Part shown: positions 1-10,755 of the stretch, one piece after another | Numbering within the stretch: position 1 is the stretch's first letter | Layout: every line of letters begins with the position of its first letter | DNA from: Iris pallida | Lineage: Eukaryota > Streptophyta > Magnoliopsida > Asparagales > Iridaceae | Direction of reading: 5' to 3' | Assembly (NCBI GenBank): GCA_029216955.1 | Contig: JANAVB010029819.1 | Span: forward strand, 39,109,017 to 39,173,016 | DNA: 64,000 bases | Position numbers and translations under genes: made by a program | Notes under the pieces: model-generated | The model's database searches: none | Told to the model about the DNA's origin: nothing | Seen by the model: the letters and a program-made list of their open reading frames with translations, nothing else

Positions 1-1622
1 TTTTGACCCGAAATTACCTGTTTGCCCTTGTGTCCAAATTGGACCGATGGGTAGGCTATCCTAGCTAATTTGATCATTCTGGACACGTTGGCGATGTTTA
101 ATTCATCATCCGACAATGTTTGTAGATAGCTTCTCTATGTATCACCCTTTTATTATAATTAATTCTTATAATATTCGTATTTTGGGATTAGTACAACGAA
201 ACCGAGATCGGTCAATTCCAGTGATCTCACATCGTTGAAATTGACAAGATGGACAAGTGGATCACTATAATAAGATTATTAACTTTACCGTTGATCATCT
301 TGTCTCGATTTACGTGTCGTAAGTTTTGACGTACGAATAACGAAGTACATTTATATCTTTAATAATTAGACTAGAATTGACCATGTTTGACCAGAGTTGA
401 TCAGTTGACCAAAAGTCAACTGTAAGTCAACACTTGACCTAGTTTGACTAGATTGTTGACCGGAGTTGACCTAGAGTTGACTTGACTTAGAAGAGCCTAG
501 AATAATATAGATTGCTTGTAGAAATTCATTTATTACAACTTGAACACCTTGTAACATGTGTTGCTTTAATAGGACTCTGTGGCTTTAGGTTATCAGGCGA
601 GTACATTCTCTGATCATTTCATATCCTGTTTAGGAGTATATTTCCTGCTTTAGATTACTTTACTTGATGCTGACACGTTAGAAACACGGATTAGTACTAT
701 ATGGATCTTGTCGTGCGATGTTATCCCCTTAGCGGATACATCGGGTATTTCATGTTCGTGTACTTTATCATGAGCATCGTGTACTCCTTGTGTTCGTGCT
801 TTTCGTGTGCAAATCGTGTGAAATCGTGTTTACTCATGTGCTCACATGATCTTCGTATACGACTATACTTCGTGTACAATAACATAACTTGGGTAGATCC
901 TTGTGTATTGATTGGGTCGGGGGAGTAGAAGTGGTTATGTAATCAATCCAGTAGATTACTCATGTACAACCTCTTTAGATTACTCGTGTACAACATCGTG
1001 CAGTTTACATAACCGTCTTGTACTCTGAATCTCTAGCATTGTTAGTTCTTCTATATATTGTATCTATTTACTTACAGTCTTCCTTTTCATCATGATTATT
1101 CTTTCAGTTTCTTGTATCTTACTCTCTAGCATGTTTATATTTTCTAACCTGTTATGATTTGTTGAGATGTACTGTACTCGCTCCTGTCCTGACTGGACTT
1201 GTTGATAAATTTTACAGATAGCTTGGAGGTTGCCTGCTAGCCTAGAGGAGACACAGTAGATGTTGGATAGATAGCTAGGATTTTCCTATTTTTATTTTTT
1301 AAGTTGTCTTGAGCTGTATTTACTCTATGTATTACTGTATTTGAGATTTGAGATGTTTCTGGGTTTGTATCTTAGACACTTAGACTTCTATCTGTTGTAT
1401 CTCCTAGTAGATTTTATGTTTTATCTATCTTTTATCATGCTCTACCTTAGATGTGATTGAGACTGTATTTGCTATGTCACCTCCATTCGGAGTGTATATA
1501 CTGTACAGGTATATTTATATTGTTATATGTTTGACCTAGGATAACGTTCTACCGCCGACACTGCGGCGTAGGCTGGACGTACCCACGTCTCGTTCCCTTA
1601 CTCTAGGGTGCGGATCGTGACA
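1..1622 (+). mobile_element. Tekay-like Gypsy LTR, 3' part (LTR-a)
   Basis: This is the 3' portion of a long terminal repeat whose 5' part lies outside the window. It ends in the conserved block AACGTTCTACCGCC...CGGATCGTGACA, which recurs at 59610-59686 and, reversed, at 29455-29540. Its 880-1010 stretch also matches the reverse complement of 30130-30200 in the LTR at 29455-33477. No primer-binding site follows at 1623, so it is a 3' or solo LTR, not a 5' LTR. The 75-codon ORF at 701-928 is not supported as a gene. The Tekay assignment rests on the related LTR at 29455-33477, which has a typical Tekay/Del 3' junction. Confidence 0.7.
377..487. promoter_or_regulatory. Cluster of W-box cores (TTGAC) in LTR-a
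   Basis: About eleven TTGAC cores, on both strands, lie within about 110 bases. Many are TTGACC or TTGACT, the form bound by WRKY transcription factors. Similar clusters occur in the related LTRs at 30600-30790 and 54395-54500. Regulation by WRKY factors is an inference from motif density. Confidence 0.5.
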
Positions 1623-2871
1623 GATCTAAACTAATCACCCAAAGTTGGAGTGACTTTCCAAAGGCTTATTTGAAAATATGATAAACTAGAAAATCTATAT
1701 GAAAAAAAACAAAATAAAATAAAAGGTTATGTCCGGTTTAAGAAATTAAGTAATCAGGAAGTTAAAGTTATTTTTTCTTTGTTGGGTAGGAACAAACTTG
1801 TGAACTATTTCTAAACTATTTTCTTGATATAAAAGTAAATATAAGGATGATGATTACTCTCAGAATCTATGGAATTGTTTTTTTTTCTTCTCCATATTCC
1901 ATCCATTATTTTTATTTTTTTATGATATTATTTTGTTTTAAAATACATGTATATTATTGTTACATTGATTTTTTTTACCAACCAATGAACTTTCGTACAA
2001 GTCTTACAAAATTATCAAACTGATTAGTTAAAAAAATAGAACTGGATAATAGGACATAGTACAGCCTGTAAGAAGAAGATATTGTCCTAGGAATAATATA
2101 GTTGCATGTCGTAACATGCAACATACTCTTTGTTTTGCTATTACGAGATATAACCATTGTCCTCTATTATAGGTTTGCATGCCCGATCTAGATTAGTCAT
2201 AAAAAAACTAACATTGGGTTTGTGGATAATTAGGCTCGAACATATGTTTTGCCCATTCAAGTTGGCACTCTACCGCTAAGTTTGAGAGAGTGATCAGTAA
2301 AGTCTTTAAGGAATAGTTTGATCTGATTTGAAAGTTGTAATTGCACTTTTACCCGAAGTCTACGAGATCGAACACTTTGAACCGATGTCTGCCTTTAATC
2401 ACCGGAATATCATTGATTGATCCATATAGCATGTCGATTTAGATAAAAAAAATTCAACATTCTCAATATCTTGTCAAGGTTGAAACAAAGAGGTTGAATG
2501 TCAAAAAGAAAGAAAGAATTTTACTGAGTTGTCTGAATCTTTCGTCTAGCCGCCTCACCGCTTTGTACGCGACCTAAGTGTCACCTTTGCTTTCTCGCAT
2601 TGAACGATCACATCCAAACTAGAAAATGAAAGAGAAGTAAGATAAAACATATTATTCTTCCATTTTTTTTGTATTATGTAGCTCTTGTAACACACCAACT
2701 AGCAGGAACAAACACAACAAAGAAGAAGTGGGGTCGACTGACCCCACTGGAATAAAAATAATTTTTTTGATACTTACATGGTGATCCTCGTCCTCACGAA
2801 AGAAAGACCATCTGTTTCAGATTCATCTCCTCTAAGATTCCTACTCCGATATTTTTTTAAGACTGTAAAAT
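1623..2871. other. AT-rich intergenic stretch without a gene
   Basis: I see no coding region, RNA gene or recognised transposon here. The 60-codon minus-strand ORF at 1975-2157 has no recognisable domain. A 20-base hairpin lies at 2728-2747, with arms GTGGGGTC and GACCCCAC around a 4-base loop. Confidence 0.6.
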
Positions 2872-2939
<68 letters not shown>

Positions 2940-2950
2940 TATATATATAA
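2872..2950. repeat. (TA)n microsatellite
   Basis: A nearly pure TA dinucleotide tract with a few TAAA interruptions. It directly precedes the GC-rich half-LINE at 2951 and is matched by another TA tract at that element's other end (5862-5883). Confidence 0.95.
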
Positions 2951-3369
2951 GATTGGACAGGTTTTGGAGCTCTGGTTCCCCTTCCCCGCTCCTCCTGATA
3001 ATGGTAGCTTCCGCGCCCAGCCCGGCCTAGGCCGACGGAGCCCGGCCGGCTCCTCCACAGCCTCTCTCCCCTCCATCCCTCCCTTCCTCGCGCATGAAGG
3101 ACCCCTTCGCCGACCTCATCGTCCTGCTCGGCCCGGCGCTCAGCCCTTCCGACCGCCACCAGGTCCCTAAGCCCGCCGCCACCGCCCTTCCTGCCTTCCC
3201 TGTCCTCCCCCGACTCTCTGACCCCCATCCTAGAGCCAACTGGACTCCGACCGGGCCTAGAAGCCGGTCCAGCGGCTCCCTCCCGGAGCCGCTGATCTAG
3301 AGGAGTCCTCCACCCCCCTCATCGGGTCCCGAGCCGCCAACTGTTACCTTTTCATATTCGATCGGGGAC

Positions 3370-4104
3370 ATGTCCTCAGGAGGCCATGTGCCCTTGGTCC
3401 CCACGCCATCTTTGGGGGACATGACGCTCTCGAGCATAGTCAAACCTATTGAGCTCCCCGGCCACGTCAAGTCCTTTGACCGTTCGGGCGCAGTCAAGCT
3501 ACTTGAGCACTCGGGAGCGGTCAGGCCCTTAGAGCCCTTTGACCACTCGGGCGCAGTCAAGCTCCTTGAGCACTCGGGCGCAGTCCGGCCCTTTGAGCCC
3601 CCTGGCCGCGTAGCCCAGTTGCCGGTATCAGCTCGTGTCTTAGGCGCAGTTCATCATTCGGGCCACGTGGTTCCGTGTGGCTGCCGCATTCCTGTTGGAG
3701 CGAGAGCTTCAGCCCTTTTTGGCATAGTCTACCCTTGTATGCCCTCTGGTCACGTGGGACTTTGTTGTTGCAGTGCACCTTATGGTGCCGGTGCATCAGC
3801 CCTCTTGGGCATCTCTGAGTCTGACGTCGTGGCCCCGACGACGGCGGGTAGAGATCCGTCCCCCTCGCGCCCTCGCCTCTCCAGCCGGGGTCCCATCTCC
3901 AAGACTCGGACACGGCCGGCAGCGCGGCGATGCCTCCCCGGGCCTGCTAGTCGTCGTCGCCGACAGGTTTCTCTCGCCGTAGGTCAGGGAGGCTCCGAGC
4001 CCCCGCGGGACACCCCCTCTCTGTCATCGGTTCAGTCCACGGTGGCATACCCCCTCATCTCGGTCCCTCCAGTCGTGCCGAGACTTGCCGGCGGCCCCGG
4101 TTGA
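3370..4104 (+). CDS. Repetitive low-complexity N-terminal ORF of the half-LINE
   Basis: An open frame of 244 codons upstream of the DUF4283 region, in the same frame as the 4309 ORF (4309-3370 = 939, a multiple of 3). It holds two 63-base direct repeats (3475-3600) that encode a repeated Ser-Gly-Ala-Val / Glu-His-Ser-Gly pattern. It then becomes Pro/Arg/Ser-rich. Plant LINE ORF1 proteins often have a disordered N-terminal part of this kind, as does the other LINE in this window (42060-43364). High GC content alone keeps several frames open here, so real coding is not certain. Confidence 0.35.
   Translation: MSSGGHVPLVPTPSLGDMTLSSIVKPIELPGHVKSFDRSGAVKLLEHSGAVRPLEPFDHSGAVKLLEHSGAVRPFEPPGRVAQLPVSARVLGAVHHSGHVVPCGCRIPVGARASALFGIVYPCMPSGHVGLCCCSAPYGAGASALLGISESDVVAPTTAGRDPSPSRPRLSSRGPISKTRTRPAARRCLPGPASRRRRQVSLAVGQGGSEPPRDTPSLSSVQSTVAYPLISVPPVVPRLAGGPG
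3475..3600 (+). repeat. 63-base tandem repeat, two copies
   Basis: Copies at 3475-3537 and 3538-3600, each starting TTTGACC and ending GAGCCC, differ at only a few positions. The length is a multiple of three, so the reading frame is kept. Partly similar units (GAGC...GTCAAG) flank them. Confidence 0.85.
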
Positions 4105-4308
4105 CATCCGCTCCCTCGGGTAGCTCATGTCCAACCGCCACCCCTTCCAGCTGCTTCGTCCCCCTCTCTCGCTCCTTCCCCCCCGGTGCTCAGCAAGTCA
4201 GAATGGGATTGCAGCGCTGGTCCGCAGCGGCGCACCCGCTCCATCGCGGAGGTGGCTGCTGCAGCGCCCCCCTTCCGCCCGGTGCCCATGTAGGTTCCCG
4301 TAGTAGAG

Positions 4309-5259
4309 GTGTGGGACGCCGGCTCTGGATCACAGTGGCGAGCCCGTGCCTCTACGGGAGTGTCTGCAATCACTCCTTTCCCACCTCTGGATCTTCCTCC
4401 GCGACAGTTCTCCGTCCAGGGAGGCACCCCGTCGATTTTATTCTCGGAGACGGAGTGGGCTGCCCTCTCCGCCCCTTTCCATCTCGCACTGGATGGAGAG
4501 TTCTTCCCTACGAGACCTTCGGTCGCCGTGGTTCATAGCATTATCGGGAAGATGGGCTTCTCCGGTTCGATCTCGGTTGGCGTCATCGACAATCGACATC
4601 TTCTTCTCAGGCCCTGGCAGGAAGCGGACTACGTTCGACTCTGGTCTAAGGAGGTATGGACATTGGTGCAGGCCTACATTAAAGTGACTAGATGGTCACC
4701 AGACTTTGACCCAAAGCGGGCACCCGCGGTGATGCCGCTTTCAGTGGCCCTCCCCGAGCTTCCTATCGCACTCTTCGCCAAGGAGGCACTATTCCTTTTC
4801 GTGTAGTGTGTCGGCTGCCCGATTCTGGTTGACCGCGGCACAGAGATCGTCTCTTGTCCAAGCTACACTCAGGTGCTCATTGATGTTGACCTGCGCCGTC
4901 CCTCTCCCTCCCGGATTCTCATCAACTTACCAGACTTGGGCAGCATCTGGCAAGAATTGGTGATCGAACATCGCCCGGAGGTGTGCGGCTCCTGCCTCCT
5001 TCCCGGGCACGCGACCGGTCGGTGCTCCGAGCTCGCGGCCGATTTGCCCTCCGACCCGGCGGGCCGCCCAGACGTCACCATCGAACCTTTGGCCGTTGTT
5101 GCTGGGATGTCTGTGCAGGAAGCCGTTCAGTTCACGGAAACCTGCCAGCCGACTGTGCCAGCAGTGTCGCGAGCACGCCCTCTGACGGTGGGGCCCTCTT
5201 CGGAAGGGAGGGCGATGACGCATCATCGGAGGCGGTGTCGGAAGGAGCCGATACCGTAG
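4309..5259 (+). pseudogene. LINE ORF1-like protein, DUF4283 plus CCHC zinc knuckle, one stop
   Basis: The frame from 4309 reads through a domain typical of plant LINE ORF1/gag-like proteins (DUF4283), with the family's pattern of hydrophobic strands around WSKEV and the later RWSPDFDP. It meets a stop at 4804-4806. The same frame resumes and contains the usual IDVDL...P.P and WQE segments, then the knuckle CGSCLLPGHATGRC (CX2CX4HX4C) at about 4984-5025. In active LINEs this protein binds RNA and helps form the ribonucleoprotein. The frame closes at 5259, and no ORF2 follows. The stop suggests an old, inactive copy. Confidence 0.6.
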
Positions 5260-5861
5260 ATCTCTATCGGAGAAGTGGCGAGGGGTACCCCGACTTTAGG
5301 TTCCTCCATCCGCCAATGTGCCCAGTCAGCTCAGTCGACTCCCCCTTCTGATAGTCCCCTTGGGATTGGTCTCAAGGCGATTCGAGACTCTCCGCTCTAT
5401 CTTCGTACATACTATGAGCGGATTGCAGCTGGCGTACTCTCTCGAGACAGCCATCCTGGAGCTCGATCTCATTCGACGCTTGCCAGCCTCGGAGTTCCCT
5501 GCCAGGATGTTGGGGGTCGAGCTTGCGTTCTATGCGGCTTAAGGCATCCAGAACAGCGACCACTCCACCCATGAGGCCTTCCTGGCGGCCAAGCAGAGAG
5601 CTGCCTTCGCAGCATATTTTCGGGTGCTCGCTGCAGACTCCCTGGCTCCGCCGTAGCCCTTCGCGGTGAGGATTCCCTGCTGATCCTCACCGTCGTCGAG
5701 TTGCGCCCCCTCTTCCGCTCCCTTTGCCCTTTTTGTTCCCCCATTCCCCGGTCTGTCTGGCTGGGTTGTCTATGTCAGTAACGATTTTGGCGCCCAAAGC
5801 ACACTTGTTAGCAGAGGCTTTCCTTTCTTGTGATGAATAATTTGGGGTTTTTATTAAAAAT

Positions 5862-5883
5862 TATATATATATATATATATATA
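5862..5883. repeat. Short (TA)n tract at the 3' end of the half-LINE
   Basis: About eleven TA units between the half-LINE tail and the Copia LTR beginning near 5887. It may be target-site DNA or part of the LINE tail. Confidence 0.9.
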
Positions 5884-5886
5884 ACA

Positions 5887-6128
5887 TGTGGTGAATGCTT
5901 TCTTGTTTATTCTTCAGCCCCAAGGCTGATTTAAATAGAAGAAATACAATCAATATACATCCTTGAATCATGGAGAACTTTATTACAATCAATATCCATC
6001 TTTGAATCAAGGAGAACTTTATAGAAAGAAAAACTAAATGAAAACAGAAAATCTTCTCTAATAATAACAAAATCTTCTCTAATAATAACTAATAGCAAGA
6101 ATATAGAGAATCAAGGGATTCTCCAACA
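5887..6128 (-). repeat. Copia-0 3' LTR, about 240 bases
   Basis: It starts (minus strand) TGTTGGAGAATCC at 6128 and ends in CACCACA near 5887. It contains two internal tandem duplications: a unit of about 39 bases (AATCAATATxCATC...GGAGAACTTT) at about 5943-6022, and a 22-base unit (AATCTTCTCTAATAATAAC) at about 6047-6092. Confidence 0.6.
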
Positions 6129-6135
6129 CCCTTCC

Positions 6136-6784
6136 TCAAGTTGGTGCATATATATCTATCATGCCCAACTTGCTTATCAAATGCTCAAAGACGGGTCTTG
6201 CCAAACTTTTGGTTAAGATGTTCGCAGTTTGCTGACTAGGGGTCACCAATGGTAGACATATGATTCCAGCTTCTAATTTCCCTTTTATGAAGTGACAGTC
6301 AATCTCAATATGTTTGGTTCTATCATGCTGAACCGGGTTGTGGCCTATGCTTATGGCAGCTTTACTATTAGAATATAACTTCAATGGAAGCTCAATTTTT
6401 ATCTTAAGTTCCTCCAGGACTCTTTGAATCGATAGTCATTCACAAATACCCTGAGCCATAGCTCTAAACTCGGCTTCTGTACTGCTTCTTGTTACAACTC
6501 CTTATTTTTTGCTTCTCCATGTCACAAGATTACCCTATATAGGTACAATATCCAGAAGTTGATCTTTTGTCTGTGACTGAACCTGCCTAATATGCATCTG
6601 TGAAGATAGACACATTTCTTTCACTAGTCTTCTTAAAAAGAAATCCTTTTCGGGATTAGCCTTCAAGTATCTCAGTATTCTTTATACTGCATCAAGATGT
6701 TCCTCATAAGGAGAATGCATAAACTGACTCACTACACTGACTTAGAAGGCGATCTCATGTCTAGTGTGAGAGAAGTAAATTAGC
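6136..6784 (-). pseudogene. Copia-0 pol fragment (end of RT and RNase H)
   Basis: Read on the minus strand, it covers the end of the reverse transcriptase (an SQFMHSPYEEHLDAV-like segment) and RNase H up to HDRTKHIEIDCHFI and the final KLGMIDIYAPT. There are several stops. The segment with the usual ...DADYAGS...RRSTSGYC motif is missing, with about 30 codons apparently deleted near 6560. It ends abruptly at about 6784, where CACTA-A begins. Intact proteins of this type reverse-transcribe the element's RNA; this one cannot. Confidence 0.75.
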
Positions 6785-7380
6785 TATATTGCCAAAATAT
6801 GTCACAATAGCGACGCCATATGACATCGCTAAATATCAAAAATATGTCGCTAAAATAAATTGGCGACAAAATTAGCGACGTTTTGGCAATGTCGCATAAA
6901 ACATGGTCGCTAACTAGAGAAACGTTGTTGTTCGTCGCTATAGCGACGTAAGTCTGTGACGCAGCACGTCGCTAGATTTTTTCACAAGTAGAAACGTCTA
7001 CCGACATTGCGTTGCTAATCTGTGACGTAAAAATTCGTTGCTAATTGTCGCTGACATTTCAACTGTTAGCGACGTAAACTGCAAAGTTTAGCGACATTTA
7101 CGACTCCATATCTGGCAATTTGGGATTAAAATGTGACCATTTTAGTGACATTTGGCAACATCTAGTGACGTTACGATACTTGCATAATGACGTATTGATA
7201 CAAACTTAGCGACAATGATAGCGATGTTGCCTGACTAAAGTTGTCGACCAGTTATATTTTCTAGTCATCGTTTTTGTGACGTTCTACGATGTTCTGATTC
7301 CGAGGTTTGCGACGTTCCGGTACACCTTAGCGACATATGCTTGCGTCGCAAAGCGTCACTAAACGTCGCTAACTCCAAAA
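6785..7380. repeat. CACTA-A subterminal repeat region
   Basis: Dozens of copies of a short motif around TAGCGACGT / ACGTCGCTA, in both orientations and spaced irregularly, fill about 600 bases. In CACTA elements such repeats are bound by the element's own DNA-binding protein. The motif differs from that of CACTA-B, which has GCGACGGAT. Confidence 0.8.
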
Positions 7381-7788
7381 ACTGTAAAAAAATAGAATAC
7401 AGTATTCTTTTTATATAAATAACAGTTACATTATAAAGTATTGTACCTACATTTAGAGTGACAGTTTGTAAATAATAGACCAGGAGCAACCGTCCGTAGA
7501 ATTTCCTGGGTTCGTCGACCCCTTCGGTAGAACACTCAACACCGGTAAACCAATATAGAGACAAATGATAAAAATGTACTACTAATAATAAAATAAATAG
7601 AATCTAATGATCAAAAAGACAGGAAATAGCCGAGTGGATACAAATCCACTACCAAACGGCTATAAAAAGTGTTCCCGATAATATTCAACATAACATAACA
7701 CAAATTGTAAGTAAGTGTATAAAATAAATACATAAAAACCCAACAATGGGTCACCAATACAAAAATGAATAAGTCTAATAAAGGTCTA

Positions 7789-9593
7789 CTACGCCTGGTC
7801 AGGATGAGGAGGAGGAGTAGGCAGTCCCGATATCTGGGACATCAAGAACCTATACTGCGCTAGGGTCAGCATCACCGGTGACGACTCATCAGTAGAAGGA
7901 AGTGGAGGCAGTGGAACCGCTGCAGTCGGTGTGAATGCCGATGCACGACCAGAAAGTGTCTGCTCCATGGCTAGCAGTCTAGAGTTGGTGGAATCCATAA
8001 CAGCCATCAGTCTCAAAACCAGCTCGCCAATGGCCACTTACGACCCGTGTAATATATGAACGGTAAGATCCGCCCGCTCCTGCACCGCCTGAACGGCACG
8101 ATCCGTCCTCTCGCCCGTCTCCCTAATGGTGCGCTCGAGCATATCAAATCATGCAGTAAGGTCCACATCGTCCGTCTAATGATCTACAATCCTCCGTAAT
8201 AGCTCGTCACGCAACTCAGTAAGCTGGCGAAGGAATTCCTCCACTCGGTCCGACTTCTGTGAGGGCTGTGGGGAATACACAATGGCAAAAGGGGGCCTGG
8301 ATGACTGCGTCGCCACAAGGGCACCGTAGGATCCGGTACCCTAGTGCGGACCCCTCTGAAGACCACCAACGACGGTCATCTAGAGGTCGTCTAACGTCCG
8401 AGCTGAAGGGGGTTGCGAGATAGTACCAGTCCCTTCCTCCGCAGATGCACTAGTCATCTTACGCTCTAGCCTACGATACACCTCTTAGAAAAGTGTGCAT
8501 CTCAATGAGCATAATATTTACTACCAACCTAGTTGTTCCACGTCTATGGATGTATATTGCATATTTCTTAAGTTATACTAAAGTTAGTGACACATAAAGT
8601 AATACTTACATCGCTATGCATAGCCCGATCATCGATGAGCTTTCCGTCCTTCCGATGGGTGGCCAGGAAGACGGTCACCATGTTGGCGTCCTCATCCATC
8701 TTTATCTGTTATAATTATTTGTTTGTCATTAAAATTAAAATTTTTATTTCTACTTTTATTAAAATAATATATTACAGTAAAACACATACCACACAACAGA
8801 AATGTTTTATCATGGGAATCGAGCCACCACACCATTTCCCTGCCCTCGTCCTAGCCGCCTTCACCTTCTCCGACCATTCCTTGTACCTAGGAGCATCGAA
8901 TTTAGCCTTCATGGTAGTCCACTGCTCGGGCGTGATCCAACCTTGGATCGGTTTTTCGGAGCGATCTCGAGCCTTCTGGCCGTCGATCGCATCCAGGAGC
9001 AACTTGGCGGCAACGGTAGGGATTTGCTTTTTAATCGTCTCAGCCCGATGTGGTGGATAAAAATATATTTTCTATAAGAATTAAATTAGTTAGTTATATA
9101 ATATACATAAAACATGATTTATACTAAAAGCAATATACTTTAGTCACATTGAAGTGGGTAAACCAGAATGCCTTCCTCTCGTCTGAGGCATCCGAATAGT
9201 TGATCCAAGGGCCCACGTAGTTGGACCTCAGAAATAGCCCCAATGCCCTCTGAACTGACGGGGGATGATATCTACATAACGATAGTTAAATTCATGAATA
9301 TATATATATAAGTATATATAAATATTAACTAATTAACTTACTTTGTAGGCCTGTCGGACGAAATCTTCATCCTCGTCTCGTCCGAAGTGGCGCATGGGGG
9401 ATTGCTCGGATCATATGGAGACGACGTAGGTTCGATCTTCTCTACCCCCTCCTCCGTCTCCATAATGCCGTCCGTAGGAGGAACGCTGCTGGACGGGATA
9501 GGATCAGGCCAGTAACTATCTATTCCAGGAGTACTGCCATGTACCGTCGATACAGATTAGGATTTGAGTGGCTGGTACACTGGAGTACTAGGA
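7789..9593 (-). pseudogene. CACTA-A second gene (Ptta/En-Spm type), 3' part
   Basis: Several minus-strand exon-like blocks are seen. 9345-9593 is Pro/Ser-rich and joins across SIRE-1 to 20215-20333. About 9140-9290 contains NYVGPWINYSD and FWFTHFNVTK. 8816-9060 contains GWITPEQWTTMKAKFDAPRY and KVKAARTRAG. About 8600-8690 contains THRKDGKLIDDRA. 7789-8460 is Gln/Pro-rich with a predicted helical end. The order and the T/KRKDG.x.ID.R motif match the Ptta/En/Spm plant transposase family and the corresponding exons of CACTA-B (46122-48075). Such proteins bind subterminal repeats and assist transposition. Stops at 8038 and elsewhere indicate decay. Confidence 0.65.
9589..9593. repeat. SIRE-1 target-site duplication, left copy
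   Basis: TAGGA directly before the LTR start (TGTTAGCC). The identical 5-mer follows the other LTR at 20210-20214. Confidence 0.9.
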
Positions 9594-10665
9594 TGTTAGC
9601 CCATTGGTCATAGTCAAACCTGATTTTAATAATTGATCAAACTCTGTCTCGATATACAGGCTACTTAAAGATGTTTTAGACTCTTGGATACTGCCAGAGA
9701 ATAGCTATCCGATCTGTTCAAGACCAAAGCTGTGTTTGCCACTCGAGTCTGTATTTCCTTTATGCAATGTAATTTTTATTTTTTATGGAGTCTAGGAATA
9801 TATTGTACATCGAGTCGTACTGGCAAATAGGCTACCCTAAAAATGTTTTCAAAAATATCCCATGTTTTAAAAAATAGCCCCATATTTACAAAAAGCTCCT
9901 AACTGCTTAAAACTATTTCAAAAAGACGAAAAATCAATTTACAAAAATCCTGACTAAACCCTGACAGAACTTGGCCAGAGTTCGGCCCGAGTTCGACCAG
10001 AGTTCGGTTAGTGGCCGTTGTATTTTGAATGTTTGAAAACTTGGTCTCCTTGCCGTTACGAATTTTTATGAGATTTTCTCATAGAGTTCTGTCCGAATTC
10101 TGCCCAAATTCTCCAGAGTTCTGCCTTCGAAAAACTATAAAAATAGAAGAATTTTGATCATTTCAATACACCAATTCACTTTCATCTCTTCTCTCTAAAG
10201 CCTACTATTCTATTCCAAAGAGTTCTAAGCTTTATTTTTCAAATCTCAAGCCAGTTACAATCCTCTAGTCGATTTGTCAGTACGGTACGGTCTAGAAGCT
10301 TCAGAGTGATTGTAATCAGAGGCTTGATTGAAGAAAGACACTTCACAATTGAAGTTGGTCGAGTACTTCGTATCAAAGCTTGCGTTTGTAGAATTTGTAA
10401 GGACTTCGTATAAAAATTTGTGGTTTATTCCATTAGTGGATTCAACTGGAAGCTAGAGTTCTTTCGACTGGACTAGTCCTCACAAGAGGAAAACCAACAT
10501 ACATCGCCGCTTTTGCGTTTGCTTTCTAACCTCTGCTTTTATATTATTTATTTGTGATATATATTGTCTATGTGATCTTGCTGTTAACTTTTAAATTAGC
10601 TATATTCTGCTGCCTACTCTATTCACCCCCTCTGGAGTATTGTGCTTTACAAATTCGTTCCTATA
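9594..10665 (+). repeat. SIRE-1 5' LTR
   Basis: It starts TGTTAGCC and ends CCTATA, where the 3' LTR has CCTACA. It is clearly the same as 19147-20209, with scattered substitutions and small indels, so the insertion is not recent. The U3 part carries repeated GAGTTCGGCC-type units at 9965-10012 and 10085-10130, followed by a TATA box. Confidence 0.9.
10137..10148 (+). promoter_or_regulatory. TATA box of SIRE-1 5' LTR
   Basis: CTATAAAAATAG here; the 3' LTR has CTATAAATAG at 19678-19687. It is followed by a CT-rich leader (CATCTCTTCTCTCTAAAG). This is the likely core promoter for the genomic RNA. Confidence 0.7.
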
Positions 10666-10667
10666 AT

Positions 10668-10684
10668 TGGTATTAGAGCGGGTT
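10668..10684 (+). other. SIRE-1 primer-binding site (initiator tRNA-Met)
   Basis: TGGTATTAGAGCGGGTT lies 2 bases after the 5' LTR. It matches the complement of the 3' end of plant initiator tRNA-Met (TGGTATCAGAGC...), with C-to-T at position 7. It would prime minus-strand DNA synthesis. Confidence 0.85.
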
Positions 10685-10755
10685 ATACAGGTAAAGAAAA
10701 GTAACATTTTATAATTTTGTCTTTCTTAACTGTTACGTAGATCACAGCACATCCC

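Larger units (their letters stand above)
2951..5861 (+). mobile_element. ORF1-only LINE derivative (half-LINE)
   Basis: A GC-rich insert about 2.9 kb long in AT-rich surroundings, bounded on both sides by (TA)n. It encodes a region like plant L1 ORF1 (DUF4283 fold plus a CCHC knuckle, 4309-5259). Its 3' end (GATGAATAATTTGGGGTTTT followed by TTAAAAATT) resembles the 3' end of the LINE at 36960-43501. No endonuclease or reverse transcriptase is present between ORF1 and the tail, about 600 bases. It is therefore a non-autonomous derivative or an internally deleted LINE. Which of these applies cannot be told from one copy. Confidence 0.6.
5887..6784 (-). mobile_element. 3' end of a small Copia element (Copia-0)
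   Basis: On the minus strand, the end of a Copia polyprotein is followed by a purine tract (GAGGAAGGG, plus-strand 6129-6140) and a short LTR beginning TGTTGGAG. The upstream part is missing because CACTA-A starts at about 6785, inside the pol sequence. The pol motifs resemble RE1-type Copia elements, but I cannot fix the lineage. Confidence 0.75.

Noticed and set aside
701..928. 75-codon ORF at the window start
   Set aside because: Inside LTR-a; hydrophobic by composition only, with no support as a gene.
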